From the NCBI RefSeq assembly GCF_000145615.1, contig NC_014410.1, positions 248,001 through 312,000 of the forward strand: 64,000 nucleotides of DNA, in the 5' to 3' direction. Below the pieces are notes generated by a model that saw only the letters and a list, made by a program, of their open reading frames with translations, was not told where the DNA came from and ran no database searches. Position numbers and translations under genes: made by a program. The DNA comes from Thermoanaerobacterium thermosaccharolyticum DSM 571. Lineage in GTDB: Bacteria; Bacillota; Thermoanaerobacteria; Thermoanaerobacterales; Thermoanaerobacteraceae. Of this stretch, positions 25,198 through 33,224 are shown one piece after another; the stretch's first letter is position 1, and each line of letters opens with the position of its first letter.

Positions 25198-25283
25198 GTC
25201 TTAAATACTATTGAATTTTTAAATTTTATAACGTAAAATAAATCTATGAGAAAAATTTTGGACTAAAAGAGAGGTTTTTGTTG

Positions 25284-25727
25284 ATGGAGGAGGAGAAAAT
25301 TCTTTTTTTATTAGAAAGAATCAGTGATAATATAGGAAACTTAAATGAAGCAATAACTGATTTAAAGTCGGAAGTATATACTGTAAAGGAAGAAATGACT
25401 AATTTAAAGTCGGAAGTATATACTGTAAAGGAAGAAATGACTAATTTAAAGTCGGAAGTATATACTGTAAAGGAAGAAATGACTAATTTAAAGTCGGAAA
25501 TACATACTACAAAAGAAGAGATAAGAAAACTTGGCACTAAAATTGATAATGAGGTAACTGACAAAATAAGAGCTTTATTTGATGATAGACAGATTGTGCA
25601 CGAAAAAATTGATGAAATAAACGAAAAGATTGATAGAGTGCAAATAGATGTGAATAACATGGTGATTAAGACATTATATCATGACAATAAAATATTAGAA
25701 TTAGGACAAAAGCTGAGCAATAGATAA
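25284..25727 (+). CDS. Coiled-coil protein built on a 14-residue repeat
   Basis: The 147-residue protein (start ATG 9 bp after GAGAGG) is almost entirely predicted coiled coil. Its centre repeats LKSEVYTVKEEMTN, two heptads, three times exactly and once imperfectly. There is no signal peptide or membrane segment. The repeat count could change by slippage because the DNA copies are identical. The function is unknown. It resembles the small coiled-coil DUF proteins found in phages and plasmids. Confidence 0.6.
   Translation: MEEEKILFLLERISDNIGNLNEAITDLKSEVYTVKEEMTNLKSEVYTVKEEMTNLKSEVYTVKEEMTNLKSEIHTTKEEIRKLGTKIDNEVTDKIRALFDDRQIVHEKIDEINEKIDRVQIDVNNMVIKTLYHDNKILELGQKLSNR
25361..25520 (+). repeat. 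42-bp tandem repeat, three identical copies plus a partial
   Basis: Units start at 25,361, 25,403 and 25,445 and are identical. A fourth, diverged unit begins at 25,487. Each unit encodes two heptads of the coiled coil. Confidence 0.9.
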
Positions 25728-25868
25728 TCTCGGCTTTTTTGTTGTTTTTAATATACTAAATCAAATTTGTGCTTTATATTTAAGCTTTTATTATTGACTT
25801 TTAATTTATACCTATTGTAATGTTATAGAGAAAGAAGTTTTTATTTTATACAAGAGGTGGAGATATAA

Positions 25869-26042
25869 ATGAGAACTTATTCTCCTTTACGATATCCGGG
25901 AGGAAAAGGATTTTTATATAGATTTATTGCTAAAACAATTGATTGTAATTTTTTAAATAGTTACAATTATGTTGAACCATATGCTGGTGGTGCTGGTTTG
26001 GCACTAGCTTTATTATCTAATCTTTTATGTGATGCTTTATGA
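25869..26042 (+). pseudogene. N-terminal remnant of a Dam-type adenine DNA methyltransferase
   Basis: The 57-residue fragment starts RTYSPLRYPGGKGFLYRFIA (motif X) and continues to VEPYAGGAGLALALL (motif I, SAM binding). It then ends at a TGA. The catalytic DPPY motif and the rest of a roughly 270-residue enzyme are absent, and the following bases show no continuation in other frames. It is a truncated relic of a D12-class methyltransferase, perhaps once protecting the element from restriction. Confidence 0.75.
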
Positions 26043-26120
26043 AACAATTTAAACACCTCCAATTTAATTTCGCCAATTTTCGGTATATCTTAAATTTTAG
26101 GAATAAAATGAGATAAAAAT

Positions 26121-26219
26121 TTGAGTATTCTTTATACTGCCGGCTTAGCAGCCGGTTTTTTGTTTGGAATAATTATAGGATTTTTAATTAGTCTTTGCCT
26201 TATAAGAGGAAAAGATTAG
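26121..26219 (+). CDS. Possible small membrane peptide
   Basis: A TTG-initiated frame encodes 32 residues, nearly all hydrophobic (YTAGLAAGFLFGIIIGFLIS), with a basic end RGKD. It ends 14 bp before the rep-like gene. The ribosome site is weak. It may be a real one-helix peptide or chance. Confidence 0.35.
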   Translation: MSILYTAGLAAGFLFGIIIGFLISLCLIRGKD

Positions 26220-26233
26220 AGAGGAGGTTAAAC

Positions 26234-27364
26234 ATGGAAAGGAGAAACAGGTCTGCTGCTTTAGCAAGCAGAATAATACCATATCATCCGGAATACAGAA
26301 AGATTACAGGTTCTGTTACGGCTGCAATTCTTTTTGAGCAACTGGAATACTGGTTTGATAAATATGGCTACAATTACTTTTATAAGTTTTTAGAACCGGC
26401 ACCAAATCATTTCTCATATAAAGAAGGTGATAGTTGGATAGAGGAACTTGGATTTTCTATTGATGAATTTAGGTCTGCATTTGACAAAATAGGAGTAAGA
26501 TATGGCTCCAGAAATGAATTTTTAAAAGCTAAAGAAGAAGGACGGCTATTTATTAAAAATGGTGAGGAGAAACTTTACTGCAGTTTTATAGATAAACAGA
26601 AGAACGTTACATATTATGTTCGAAACAATGAACTTGTAGATATGCTATTGGATGAGATTAACCATAAGGAAGTAGAAAATGACGGAGAATTTATTAAACC
26701 CAAAGTAGAAAATGAAAAGGCTTTATACCCTGACATGCCCATCTCCCGAGATGGGAAAAGTCCATCTCCTGGAGATGGGAAAAGTCCATCTCCAGAGGTG
26801 GGAAAAACCTATCTCCCTTATATCAATAGATTACATCAGGATATTACTCATAAGAATACATCAATCAATCATTCAGAGGAGATGGACGGACGGATTTTAA
26901 AAAATCAGTCAAAAAGTTTAGACGATGATGTGATAGGTGAGCTTAAAAACAAGTATATGCTTAGTGATGATGATATTAAGACATGCATAGAGAGAATGAA
27001 AGGACGAGATATCAGAAGTCCTATTAATTTTCTCGAAAAAACAATAGAAAACTACATTAAAGAAAAATCCATAAGGAGGGCTGTAGACAATGTAAAATCA
27101 AGCAATGGCGCAAGTTATGCCGTACCCAGAAATTATTTTAACGGGTATTCTCAGAGGAAATACAGCAGCGACGATATTGAGGAGCTTGAAAAAATGCTTT
27201 TAGAAAAATCAAGAGTAAAGAGTGAAGAAAAATTTGGAGGTGATGAGATTGCCAAAGAGAACGATAGCTTTTTGGAGTGCAAATGGAAGCACAGGGAAAA
27301 CGACTTTGGCAATAGCTTTTGCAGCGGCATTGAAGAAATACAAGACAAATATAGTTCTAGCTGA
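26234..27364 (+). CDS. Replication-initiator-like protein
   Basis: This 376-residue protein (ATG after GAGGAGG) has an N-terminal winged-helix-like region (YRKITGSVTAAILFEQLEYW) resembling plasmid RepA_N/phage replisome-organiser proteins. A low-complexity centre contains KSPSPGDGKSPSP, and a C-terminal helical part follows. The centre coincides with three DNA direct repeats, and in RepA_N plasmids the origin lies inside the rep gene. I infer a replication role for the excised element. It overlaps the next gene by more than 100 bp. A DnaD-like role is also possible. Confidence 0.55.
   Translation: MERRNRSAALASRIIPYHPEYRKITGSVTAAILFEQLEYWFDKYGYNYFYKFLEPAPNHFSYKEGDSWIEELGFSIDEFRSAFDKIGVRYGSRNEFLKAKEEGRLFIKNGEEKLYCSFIDKQKNVTYYVRNNELVDMLLDEINHKEVENDGEFIKPKVENEKALYPDMPISRDGKSPSPGDGKSPSPEVGKTYLPYINRLHQDITHKNTSINHSEEMDGRILKNQSKSLDDDVIGELKNKYMLSDDDIKTCIERMKGRDIRSPINFLEKTIENYIKEKSIRRAVDNVKSSNGASYAVPRNYFNGYSQRKYSSDDIEELEKMLLEKSRVKSEEKFGGDEIAKENDSFLECKWKHRENDFGNSFCSGIEEIQDKYSSS
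26739..26808 (+). repeat. Three iteron-like direct repeats with internal dyads inside the rep-like gene
   Basis: Units of 23-24 bp begin CCATCTCC at 26,739, 26,762 and 26,786. Each is followed by GAGATGGG or GAGGTGGG and then GAAAA. The first two units are near-palindromic (CCATCTCC...GGAGATGG). They are candidates for initiator binding and an internal origin. Confidence 0.6.
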
Positions 27365-27977
27365 TTTTAAAGAGGTTATGCCGCATATTCATAAATATTT
27401 TGGAGTTGAGCTTAGCGATAAATCTGATATTTACGAGGCAGTTGAAGACAAACGGGATGTATCTGCCATAATAAAGCATCACTTGAATAAAAAGCAGAAT
27501 ACGTGGATTTTGTCTGGCATTTCTATGAACGACTTTTCTAAATTTCGCGAGAAGCACTTTTCAGTAATGATTAAGGCATTGAAAGATGAATTTGATTATG
27601 TTCTGCTTGATACAAACTCAGGAGTGTTTTTTTCGTCAACTTATACAGCTTTAAAAAACAGTGATGTAATTTTGTGCGTTACAGCGCCAACTATTTGGAG
27701 CGTTGAGGACACTACAGAAATGATTAAATTCGTTTGTGGAAGATGGTGCATAGATAAAGATAAGTTTAAAGTTATTTTAAATACATCGGTGAAAAGCGAA
27801 GTTGATATAAGCATGGTTGAAAGGATTATCGGTGTAGAAACTTTTAACGTAAGATATGGGGAGAAAAACGTATTTCGCGATGTTGATATGATTGTTAAAA
27901 GTTTGATTGACAAAGACGTTGAGGATACAGAGAATATTAAAGCGATGAGAGAGGTGAAAAGCATTGGCGTTGATTGA
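27249..27977 (+). CDS. ParA/MinD-like ATPase at the head of the Tad operon
   Basis: This protein of about 242 residues starts at TTG 8 bp after GGAGG, inside the end of the rep-like gene. It has a deviant Walker A (SANGSTGKTTLA) and the ParA-type motifs VLADFKEVMP and VLLDTNSG. It resembles the CpaE/TadZ ATPase domain that positions Tad pili at the pole, but lacks the N-terminal receiver domain. The stop overlaps the cpaF start, so it is coupled to the Tad genes rather than to the partition locus. A partition role is the alternative. Confidence 0.65.
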   Translation: MPKRTIAFWSANGSTGKTTLAIAFAAALKKYKTNIVLADFKEVMPHIHKYFGVELSDKSDIYEAVEDKRDVSAIIKHHLNKKQNTWILSGISMNDFSKFREKHFSVMIKALKDEFDYVLLDTNSGVFFSSTYTALKNSDVILCVTAPTIWSVEDTTEMIKFVCGRWCIDKDKFKVILNTSVKSEVDISMVERIIGVETFNVRYGEKNVFRDVDMIVKSLIDKDVEDTENIKAMREVKSIGVD

Positions 27978-29106
27978 TCCTTTTGTGCCTGATGATGTTA
28001 TGAAGTATGATGTAAATGCAAATTTTTCTGTTGAAGATGCTTGTGAGGAAATTACTGCGGAGGTGGTTGAAAAATACCCTAAGCTAGTTGCAGAAATTGA
28101 AAATGGAGTGTCTTCTCGTACGATTTTGGAAAACAAGATTAGGGAAATAGTGGTGGACAAAAAGATATATCAGGGCAGCATTGAGGTGTTTATGCAAAAA
28201 ATATTTGATGTGCTTTTTGGATATGGACCACTTCAGACATACATAGATGATCCAGAGGTATCTGATATTCTTGTGAATTCATTTAACACTGTTTATATTA
28301 AAAAATTTGGACAGAAGTCTTTGGTACCCGTTAATTTCGGCAGTGAAGAGAAACTTACAAAGTACTGCTATAAAATAGCGGCTATGTGCGGCGGAAAGCT
28401 TGATGAAAATTCAAATGCTGAAGCGGTTATTACTGACAGAAAAAGAAATTTGAGAATTGTTATATCACTTAAACCCATTAATGTTATTTCGCCGTCTATT
28501 GCAATAAGAAAGCCTACAACTGGTTTTAACATTGACGAGCTTGTAGAAAAAGGAATGTTTACGGCTGATGAGAAAGAACTTTTTAAAAGTGCAGTAAAAG
28601 ATAGAAAAACTATTGTAATTGCCGGTAAAGGTGGCAGTGGAAAGACTACGCTATTAGGTGCTTTGATTAATGAAATTCCTTATGATGAGAGAGGTCTTTT
28701 GATTCAGGAGACTTTTGAAATTAAGCCAAAACATCCGGATGTTATCTGTAAGCTTGTAAGAATTTCAGATAATTCGGAAGTAAAAGATTATACGCTATTT
28801 GAACTTACAAAGTTAGGGCTACTTATGAGCATGGACAGGATTTTTATAGGTGAAATAAAAGACAGAGAGGCTATGGACTTTTTTAATGCTGTCTTTACAG
28901 GTCATCGTGGCAGCATGGCTACTGTTCATGCTAATTCTGCCAAAGAGGTAGTTGATAGACTGATACTTTTGATGAAGAGGTCAGGTACAGATGTCCCTAT
29001 AGAGGATTTAAGGCAGATGCTTTTTTCCTGTCTTGATATGATTGTTTTTATGGAGGATTACAGAGTTAAAGAGATATTGGATTTGAAAGGGGGAAGCACT
29101 GCTTGA
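27964..29106 (+). CDS. cpaF: Tad/Flp pilus assembly ATPase (CpaF/TadA family)
   Basis: This 380-residue secretion ATPase has Walker A AGKGGSGKTT near residues 220-229, Walker B-like MDRIFIGEIKD near 289 and the His box ATVHANSAKE near 319. The N-terminal domain FGYGPLQTYIDDPEVSDILV is typical of CpaF. It powers pilus extension, and in some Tad systems also retraction, from the cytoplasmic face. It starts at TTG after GAGAGGTG. It is followed with a 4-bp overlap by tadB. Confidence 0.9.
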   Translation: MALIDPFVPDDVMKYDVNANFSVEDACEEITAEVVEKYPKLVAEIENGVSSRTILENKIREIVVDKKIYQGSIEVFMQKIFDVLFGYGPLQTYIDDPEVSDILVNSFNTVYIKKFGQKSLVPVNFGSEEKLTKYCYKIAAMCGGKLDENSNAEAVITDRKRNLRIVISLKPINVISPSIAIRKPTTGFNIDELVEKGMFTADEKELFKSAVKDRKTIVIAGKGGSGKTTLLGALINEIPYDERGLLIQETFEIKPKHPDVICKLVRISDNSEVKDYTLFELTKLGLLMSMDRIFIGEIKDREAMDFFNAVFTGHRGSMATVHANSAKEVVDRLILLMKRSGTDVPIEDLRQMLFSCLDMIVFMEDYRVKEILDLKGGSTA

Positions 29107-29996
29107 TCTACTTAAGCTTTATTCAGTTTGTAATACTGTCTTTAATTATATACACTGCTGCGGTTGCTGTAGAACGTTTTAAGTTTAAAAAAAGATTGAT
29201 TGAGTGGCATTTCAGCGAGAGAGGCTTTATAGCGGAAAAAGGAAATAAAATCTTAAAAAGTATAGATGCACTTCTTGCACAGTCAGGACTAAAAAGAAGA
29301 TTACCTTTTCTTAATGCAAAAAATATGGCTGCAATCAGTTTAGTAATTCTAGCTTTGTCTATATATTTTTTTCACAGTCTTGGGTTTGCAGCATTGTTTT
29401 ACGCTTTTGCAGTTTTGTATTTGCCATTTGCATTTATGATGTTTCTCTCGGCTGTAAATGCTAAAAAGGTCAAAGAAGCGTATCTTTCATTTTTGACGAC
29501 ATTTATGGGGTTTTACAACATTGAGGGAAATATTATTAATGCTTTAAAATCTACTGCACCTTATATCTCAAATCCTTTAAAGTCAATCATTGAAAGAAAT
29601 GTTTTTCTATTTGAAAAGACGCAAATGAACGTGTTGGAGTGTTTGGACAATATGGCATCAGAGGCAGGGAACAATGAGTTTAGGAAGTTTATTAATTTTG
29701 CAAAGATGAGTGTTAAATATGGTGGCAATTTTAATAAAGCTATAGCAAAACTTAAGGACCAAGGGGAAAAACTTTATTCACTTGAAGCTATTAAGTCAGC
29801 CAATGCTTCTGTAGGTAGTTTTGTAATACTTCTCATGATAGTCATAAATCTATTGCTTATGGTGAATATTTCAAGTGATCCTGATATTGTGGACATCATT
29901 AAAAGTACAGTTACAGGACAGGTTATAGCGGTATCTAATGCTGTTTCAATTATTTTTGGATTGTACATGATTAAAAATATTAATTCATCTGTTTGA
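29103..29996 (+). CDS. Tad pilus inner-membrane platform protein TadB-like
   Basis: This 297-residue protein has an N-terminal helix, a pair of central helices (about 75-120) and two C-terminal helices, the T2SS-F/GspF topology. A cytoplasmic helical domain with MASEAGNNEFRKFINFAKMS lies between. It starts at TTG overlapping cpaF. It forms the platform with the TadC-like protein that follows 6 bp later. The sequence is diverged, so the paralogue assignment comes from order and topology. Confidence 0.8.
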   Translation: MIYLSFIQFVILSLIIYTAAVAVERFKFKKRLIEWHFSERGFIAEKGNKILKSIDALLAQSGLKRRLPFLNAKNMAAISLVILALSIYFFHSLGFAALFYAFAVLYLPFAFMMFLSAVNAKKVKEAYLSFLTTFMGFYNIEGNIINALKSTAPYISNPLKSIIERNVFLFEKTQMNVLECLDNMASEAGNNEFRKFINFAKMSVKYGGNFNKAIAKLKDQGEKLYSLEAIKSANASVGSFVILLMIVINLLLMVNISSDPDIVDIIKSTVTGQVIAVSNAVSIIFGLYMIKNINSSV

Positions 29997-30002
29997 AAGG
30001 GG

Positions 30003-30830
30003 ATGTTAAAGATTATTTACAGTCTTTTATTGATGCCTTTAGTGGCTTTTTTAATTTATACAGCTATTAAGGAGTATGAAATTTATAGGCTTAAAAAAAG
30101 AATCTACCGTATAAAGCCTATAGATGAAATTTCAAAGCTTTTAGGAAAAGCAGTGAATAAGAGTTTTCTTTACAGGATAAATGAAATGCTTAAAGCGGCT
30201 GGTAATCCTTTAAAGCTTACAGCAGAGACGTATATTATAGCTCATTTAGGGCTTTTTTCATTTGCGGTTATATACATCTATTTAACTAAAATGGTGGACT
30301 TACAGGCTATTTTATTAATTTTGCTTAGTATATTTGGATTGGATTTATACATTCAGTCGGTGAGAAAAGACCGCATAGAGAAATTTAGAAGGGAAATGCC
30401 TGAGATAGTTGATTTATTTGAGTTAGGAGCAACAGCCGATGTGCCGCTTGAAGATATATTTTTGATTACAGCTCAGTCGGCTAAGTCGAAGGAGGTGAGA
30501 AATGCAATAACTAAGCTTGCTGCAGAGTATATTATGACAAGGGAAAAGGAGGTGGCATTAAGAAAGTTTGCAAATGAAGTCAGTCTGCCAGAGGCTAATG
30601 TCTTAGCAATGGCTTTGCTGCAGGGGGATAGGACAGGGAGAACTGTGGATATTTTATCGACTCTTTCATCATCGCTTTTTAATACTGCAGCATCTAAGGT
30701 AGCACGCCAGGACAAATCTATGGAGTATAAGGTCCTATCTGCTATTTTCTTTTTAATGGCATCTATAGTTACACTTTATATTTACTCATATTTTACAAAT
30801 ATTCAAAGTGGATTAAAAATGATTTTTTGA
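30003..30830 (+). CDS. Tad pilus inner-membrane platform protein TadC-like
   Basis: This 275-residue T2SS-F protein has the characteristic segment FRREMPEIVDLFELGATADVPL near residue 130, where TadC proteins have the P-E-x-x-D-L motif. LPEANVLAMALLQGDRTGR lies near 200. Helices lie at the N-terminus, at 70-115 and at the C-terminus. It partners the TadB-like protein. GGGGATG gives a short ribosome-site spacing. Confidence 0.85.
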   Translation: MLKIIYSLLLMPLVAFLIYTAIKEYEIYRLKKRIYRIKPIDEISKLLGKAVNKSFLYRINEMLKAAGNPLKLTAETYIIAHLGLFSFAVIYIYLTKMVDLQAILLILLSIFGLDLYIQSVRKDRIEKFRREMPEIVDLFELGATADVPLEDIFLITAQSAKSKEVRNAITKLAAEYIMTREKEVALRKFANEVSLPEANVLAMALLQGDRTGRTVDILSTLSSSLFNTAASKVARQDKSMEYKVLSAIFFLMASIVTLYIYSYFTNIQSGLKMIF

Positions 30831-30843
30831 GGAGGTAGATTTG

Positions 30844-31041
30844 GTGTTGAGAAATTTCAAAAGTTTGATTAAAAAATCTTTACTAAACTCGAAAGGTTTT
30901 AGTGAAATTGTTTCTATAGTGATGATCATTTTATTTGTGATTCTTGTTGCGGCAAGTCCTATAAGGAATCTTGGTCAGACGACAAGTTCAGGTATTTCAA
31001 ATCTTAACGGACAAATGCAGCAAGTTCTAAATGGCCAGTAA
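30844..31041 (+). CDS. Flp-type pilin candidate
   Basis: This is a 65-residue protein from GTG (8 bp after GGAGG). It has a basic leader, then KGFSEIVSIVMIILFVILVA, i.e. a glycine followed by a hydrophobic helix with Glu near position +3. This is the pattern cut by class III prepilin peptidases. The mature part of about 48 residues ends in a Gln/Asn/Gly-rich tail. Its small size and place in the operon make it the likely major pilin subunit. The cleavage site is inferred. Confidence 0.7.
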   Translation: MLRNFKSLIKKSLLNSKGFSEIVSIVMIILFVILVAASPIRNLGQTTSSGISNLNGQMQQVLNGQ

Positions 31042-31085
31042 GGAGGTGATAGCGGGAAGAATTTTAATCTTCCCGCACAATTATG
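31040..31085 (+). promoter_or_regulatory. Ribosome site separated from its start codon by a 9-bp hairpin
   Basis: AGGAGGTGA (31,041-31,049) is 33 nt from the ATG at 31,083. Between them a perfect hairpin, GCGGGAAGA/TCTTCCCGC with a 7-nt loop (31,052-31,076), takes up 25 nt. This leaves about 8 nt of effective spacing when folded. There is no other start codon in frame and no T-run, so this is not a terminator. Confidence 0.7.
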
Positions 31086-31508
31086 AAAAATAGAAAGTTT
31101 TTAAGGAGAGGAAGTGTGGAGCTATTTGCTTTTGTACTTGTGCTTCCTTTTCTTATTGTTCCAATTGCTAATACAGTAAATATGCTTGTAGATCTGACAA
31201 GATACGATATGTTACGCCAGGCTGCAAGAGAAGCGGTTTTAAGGATGGAGATTGAAGGCGGAATGACGGATGATGAGCTTTATAACATTGATGCTTTTCT
31301 TAAGTCAAAGGGAATTGATACTAATAAAGTTCATATAGATTACACTCCATATCCTGTCCCTTATGGTGAAGATGTAAAAGTAAAGATATCAATGGATACT
31401 GTAATGAGGAGGTATACTATTACACTTGGAGGTATAAAAAGGATTGATGAGAGTACTCAATTTGTTTATGGGCCTATTTCATCAGTTAGTAAAAAATACG
31501 AGAGATAG
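31083..31508 (+). CDS. TadE-like pseudopilin
   Basis: This 141-residue protein has RRGSVELFAFVLVLPFLIVP near residues 9-28, a glycine followed by a TadE-type hydrophobic helix with Glu at +3. A periplasm-type domain follows with ARQAAREAVLRMEIEGG. TadE/F pseudopilins are cleaved by the prepilin peptidase and help assemble the Flp pilus. Initiation appears to need the hairpin-bridged ribosome site upstream. It overlaps the next gene. Confidence 0.75.
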   Translation: MKNRKFLRRGSVELFAFVLVLPFLIVPIANTVNMLVDLTRYDMLRQAAREAVLRMEIEGGMTDDELYNIDAFLKSKGIDTNKVHIDYTPYPVPYGEDVKVKISMDTVMRRYTITLGGIKRIDESTQFVYGPISSVSKKYER

Positions 31509-32004
31509 AAAAGGAATAAGTTCTATATTTCTCGTGATGCTTTTTCTTATTCCTTTTATAACATTAAGTGTGTTTCTGATAGAAAGTAGGTATCTATATA
31601 CCATTAAAAACAGCGCAGATGATGCCGTTGTATCTTCAGCTTTAGCTGCACTTAAAAGTGCAGATCCCGTTGATGCAGCTTATGGGGAATATGTTTTGGA
31701 TAAAGATGCTGCAAAGAATACTTTTTATGAATACCTAAAGAAAAATATGAAGCTTGATGACAATTTGAATCCCATGTCTGGAAGTGTGGCAGCAAGTTCA
31801 GTGCATGTTGATGAATTTATAGTTTACGATCCAGGTGATTATCCTACGTATTGTCCTAAAGGGACATTGATAAGAAACACATCTATTCATGTTGTTATAA
31901 GTTTTAAAGCCCGAAGACCTGGTTTGACGGGTCTCTTTGGGAAGTATGTTGATATTGTGGTACATAGAGATGTTGACAATTTCTACAGTTTGGAGGAGGA
32001 GTGA
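31444..32004 (+). CDS. Second TadE/TadG-like pseudopilin
   Basis: This protein of up to 186 residues carries RKGISSIFLVMLFLIPFITL near residue 22. A glycine-started hydrophobic helix is followed by an extracytoplasmic domain with YTIKNSADDAVVSSALAALK, as in TadE/G-like proteins. The start is uncertain (TTG 31,444 or ATG 31,447, after GGAGG at 31,430). It overlaps the upstream gene by about 60 bp. It stops 3 bp before the CpaB-like gene. Confidence 0.65.
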   Translation: MMRVLNLFMGLFHQLVKNTRDRKGISSIFLVMLFLIPFITLSVFLIESRYLYTIKNSADDAVVSSALAALKSADPVDAAYGEYVLDKDAAKNTFYEYLKKNMKLDDNLNPMSGSVAASSVHVDEFIVYDPGDYPTYCPKGTLIRNTSIHVVISFKARRPGLTGLFGKYVDIVVHRDVDNFYSLEEE

Positions 32005-32007
32005 TAG

Positions 32008-32649
32008 ATGGTTTTGTTTAAAAAGAGAATATTTTTAATATCAATAAGCTTGATTTTAGCGGCCGTATTGGCTTTTCTTCAATATCAGTACTTTCACAAG
32101 ATGACGGAAAGTGATAAGAAGATTCAAGTGATAGCAGCATTTTCTGATATTAAAGCAGGAGAAAAGATAGATTCGAAGCTTGGGGTAAAGCTTATACCAC
32201 AGTCTGCGTATGTTAAAGATATGTATTTGCTAAGTGAAAAACCTACAGGATATGCTAAAGTGGACATAGCAGCAGGTTCATACGTTATGAAAAGCATGGT
32301 TTCTAAAGACAATGTTCCTGTTTTAAAAGAAGGTATGAGAAGGGTTACGATAAGCGTAAATTTAGAGTCTTCTTTAGCAGGAAAAATTAAGCCGGGTGAC
32401 TTGGTTGATGTGGGATGGGCTCCAAAGAGTGATGAGAAAGGCGAAAATGGAGCTGTAATAGCTAATAAAGTTGAAATATATGATATTGTCAATAAGTCAG
32501 GAGGGGATATTAAAAAAGCTGATAAGAACAATCAGTATGATACGGATTCTTTACTGCCTGCAGCAGTAACACTAATTGTCACACCAGAACAGGCTATTGC
32601 TATAAAGGAGTATGAAGCTAAAGGAAGTTTGTTTTTGATGGGGTATTAA
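32008..32649 (+). CDS. SAF-domain protein, CpaB/RcpC-like
   Basis: This 213-residue protein has one N-terminal membrane helix (residues 6-25). An SAF domain follows, with AAFSDIKAGEKIDSKLGVKL and SYVMKSMVSKDNVP. A C-terminal CpaB domain shows GMRRVTISVNLESSLAGKI and GDLVDVGW. In Tad systems this protein acts at the envelope and contacts peptidoglycan or the secretin. In a Gram-positive it probably anchors the pilus channel to the wall. GGAGGAG precedes it. Confidence 0.8.
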   Translation: MVLFKKRIFLISISLILAAVLAFLQYQYFHKMTESDKKIQVIAAFSDIKAGEKIDSKLGVKLIPQSAYVKDMYLLSEKPTGYAKVDIAAGSYVMKSMVSKDNVPVLKEGMRRVTISVNLESSLAGKIKPGDLVDVGWAPKSDEKGENGAVIANKVEIYDIVNKSGGDIKKADKNNQYDTDSLLPAAVTLIVTPEQAIAIKEYEAKGSLFLMGY

Positions 32650-32722
32650 GTGTTAATAAAACTTAATATTATTGTGGTATAATAAAAAGAAAAAGTATAA
32701 TGTTATAAATTGAGGTGTTTTT

Positions 32723-33058
32723 ATGAATAGAGGAGAGCAACTGAGTTATGAACTTAACAAGATTGTAAAAATCTTAATTGATTAATATAAAGTTGAGAAA
32801 ATAATATTATTTGGCTCACTTGCAAAAAATGAGATTAACGAGTGGAGTGACATTGATTTAATAGTAATAAAAGATACTGATAAACCTTTTTATGAAAGAT
32901 TAGAAGAAGTTATTGAAATTGTAAAGCCGGATATTGGAGTCGATATTATTGTGTATACTCCAGAGGAAGTAGAGGAAATGAGAGAAAGTTTATTTTATAC
33001 TGAGGAAGTTTTAAAAAAAGGGAAGATTATTTATGAAAGAAGTAAATCAGTGGCTTGA
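32723..33058 (+). pseudogene. MNT-type nucleotidyltransferase with an in-frame stop
   Basis: The frame has the minimal nucleotidyltransferase motif FGSLAKNEINEWSDIDLIVI, with the catalytic GS and SDID. It is interrupted by a TAA after codon 21, before the motif. MNT proteins are the antitoxin half of HEPN/MNT modules and inactivate the HEPN RNase by AMP transfer. The rest of the frame is intact to 33,058. Either the gene is dead, or a shorter product starts internally. It overlaps a truncated HEPN gene. Confidence 0.75.
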
Positions 33059-33167
33059 GTTTTCTATGGATGATCTTGATTCAGCAGAAATTATGTTTAA
33101 AAATTGTAAATACAATATGGTTTGCTTTTTTGCACATCAGAAATTTTCTCTTATTGTAAAAGTGTAA
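33033..33167 (+). pseudogene. Truncated HEPN-domain toxin
   Basis: The 44-residue frame starts KEVNQWLEFSMDDLDSAEIM and reaches CFFAHQ, the conserved first half of HEPN. It then diverges and stops. The RNase motif RX4-6H region is missing. With the stop-containing MNT frame, the whole toxin-antitoxin module is inactive. It sits inside the Tad operon between the CpaB-like and prepilin peptidase genes. Confidence 0.7.
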
Positions 33168-33224
33168 TTTCAGGTCTTGCATAAAATATGCGAGGCCTTA
33201 TTTTATTTTGGGGGGGTGAAATAG

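Noticed and set aside
31041-31080. Rho-independent terminator after the pilin gene
   Set aside because: The hairpin is perfect, but no T-run follows. It sits between a ribosome site and start codon with bridging geometry.
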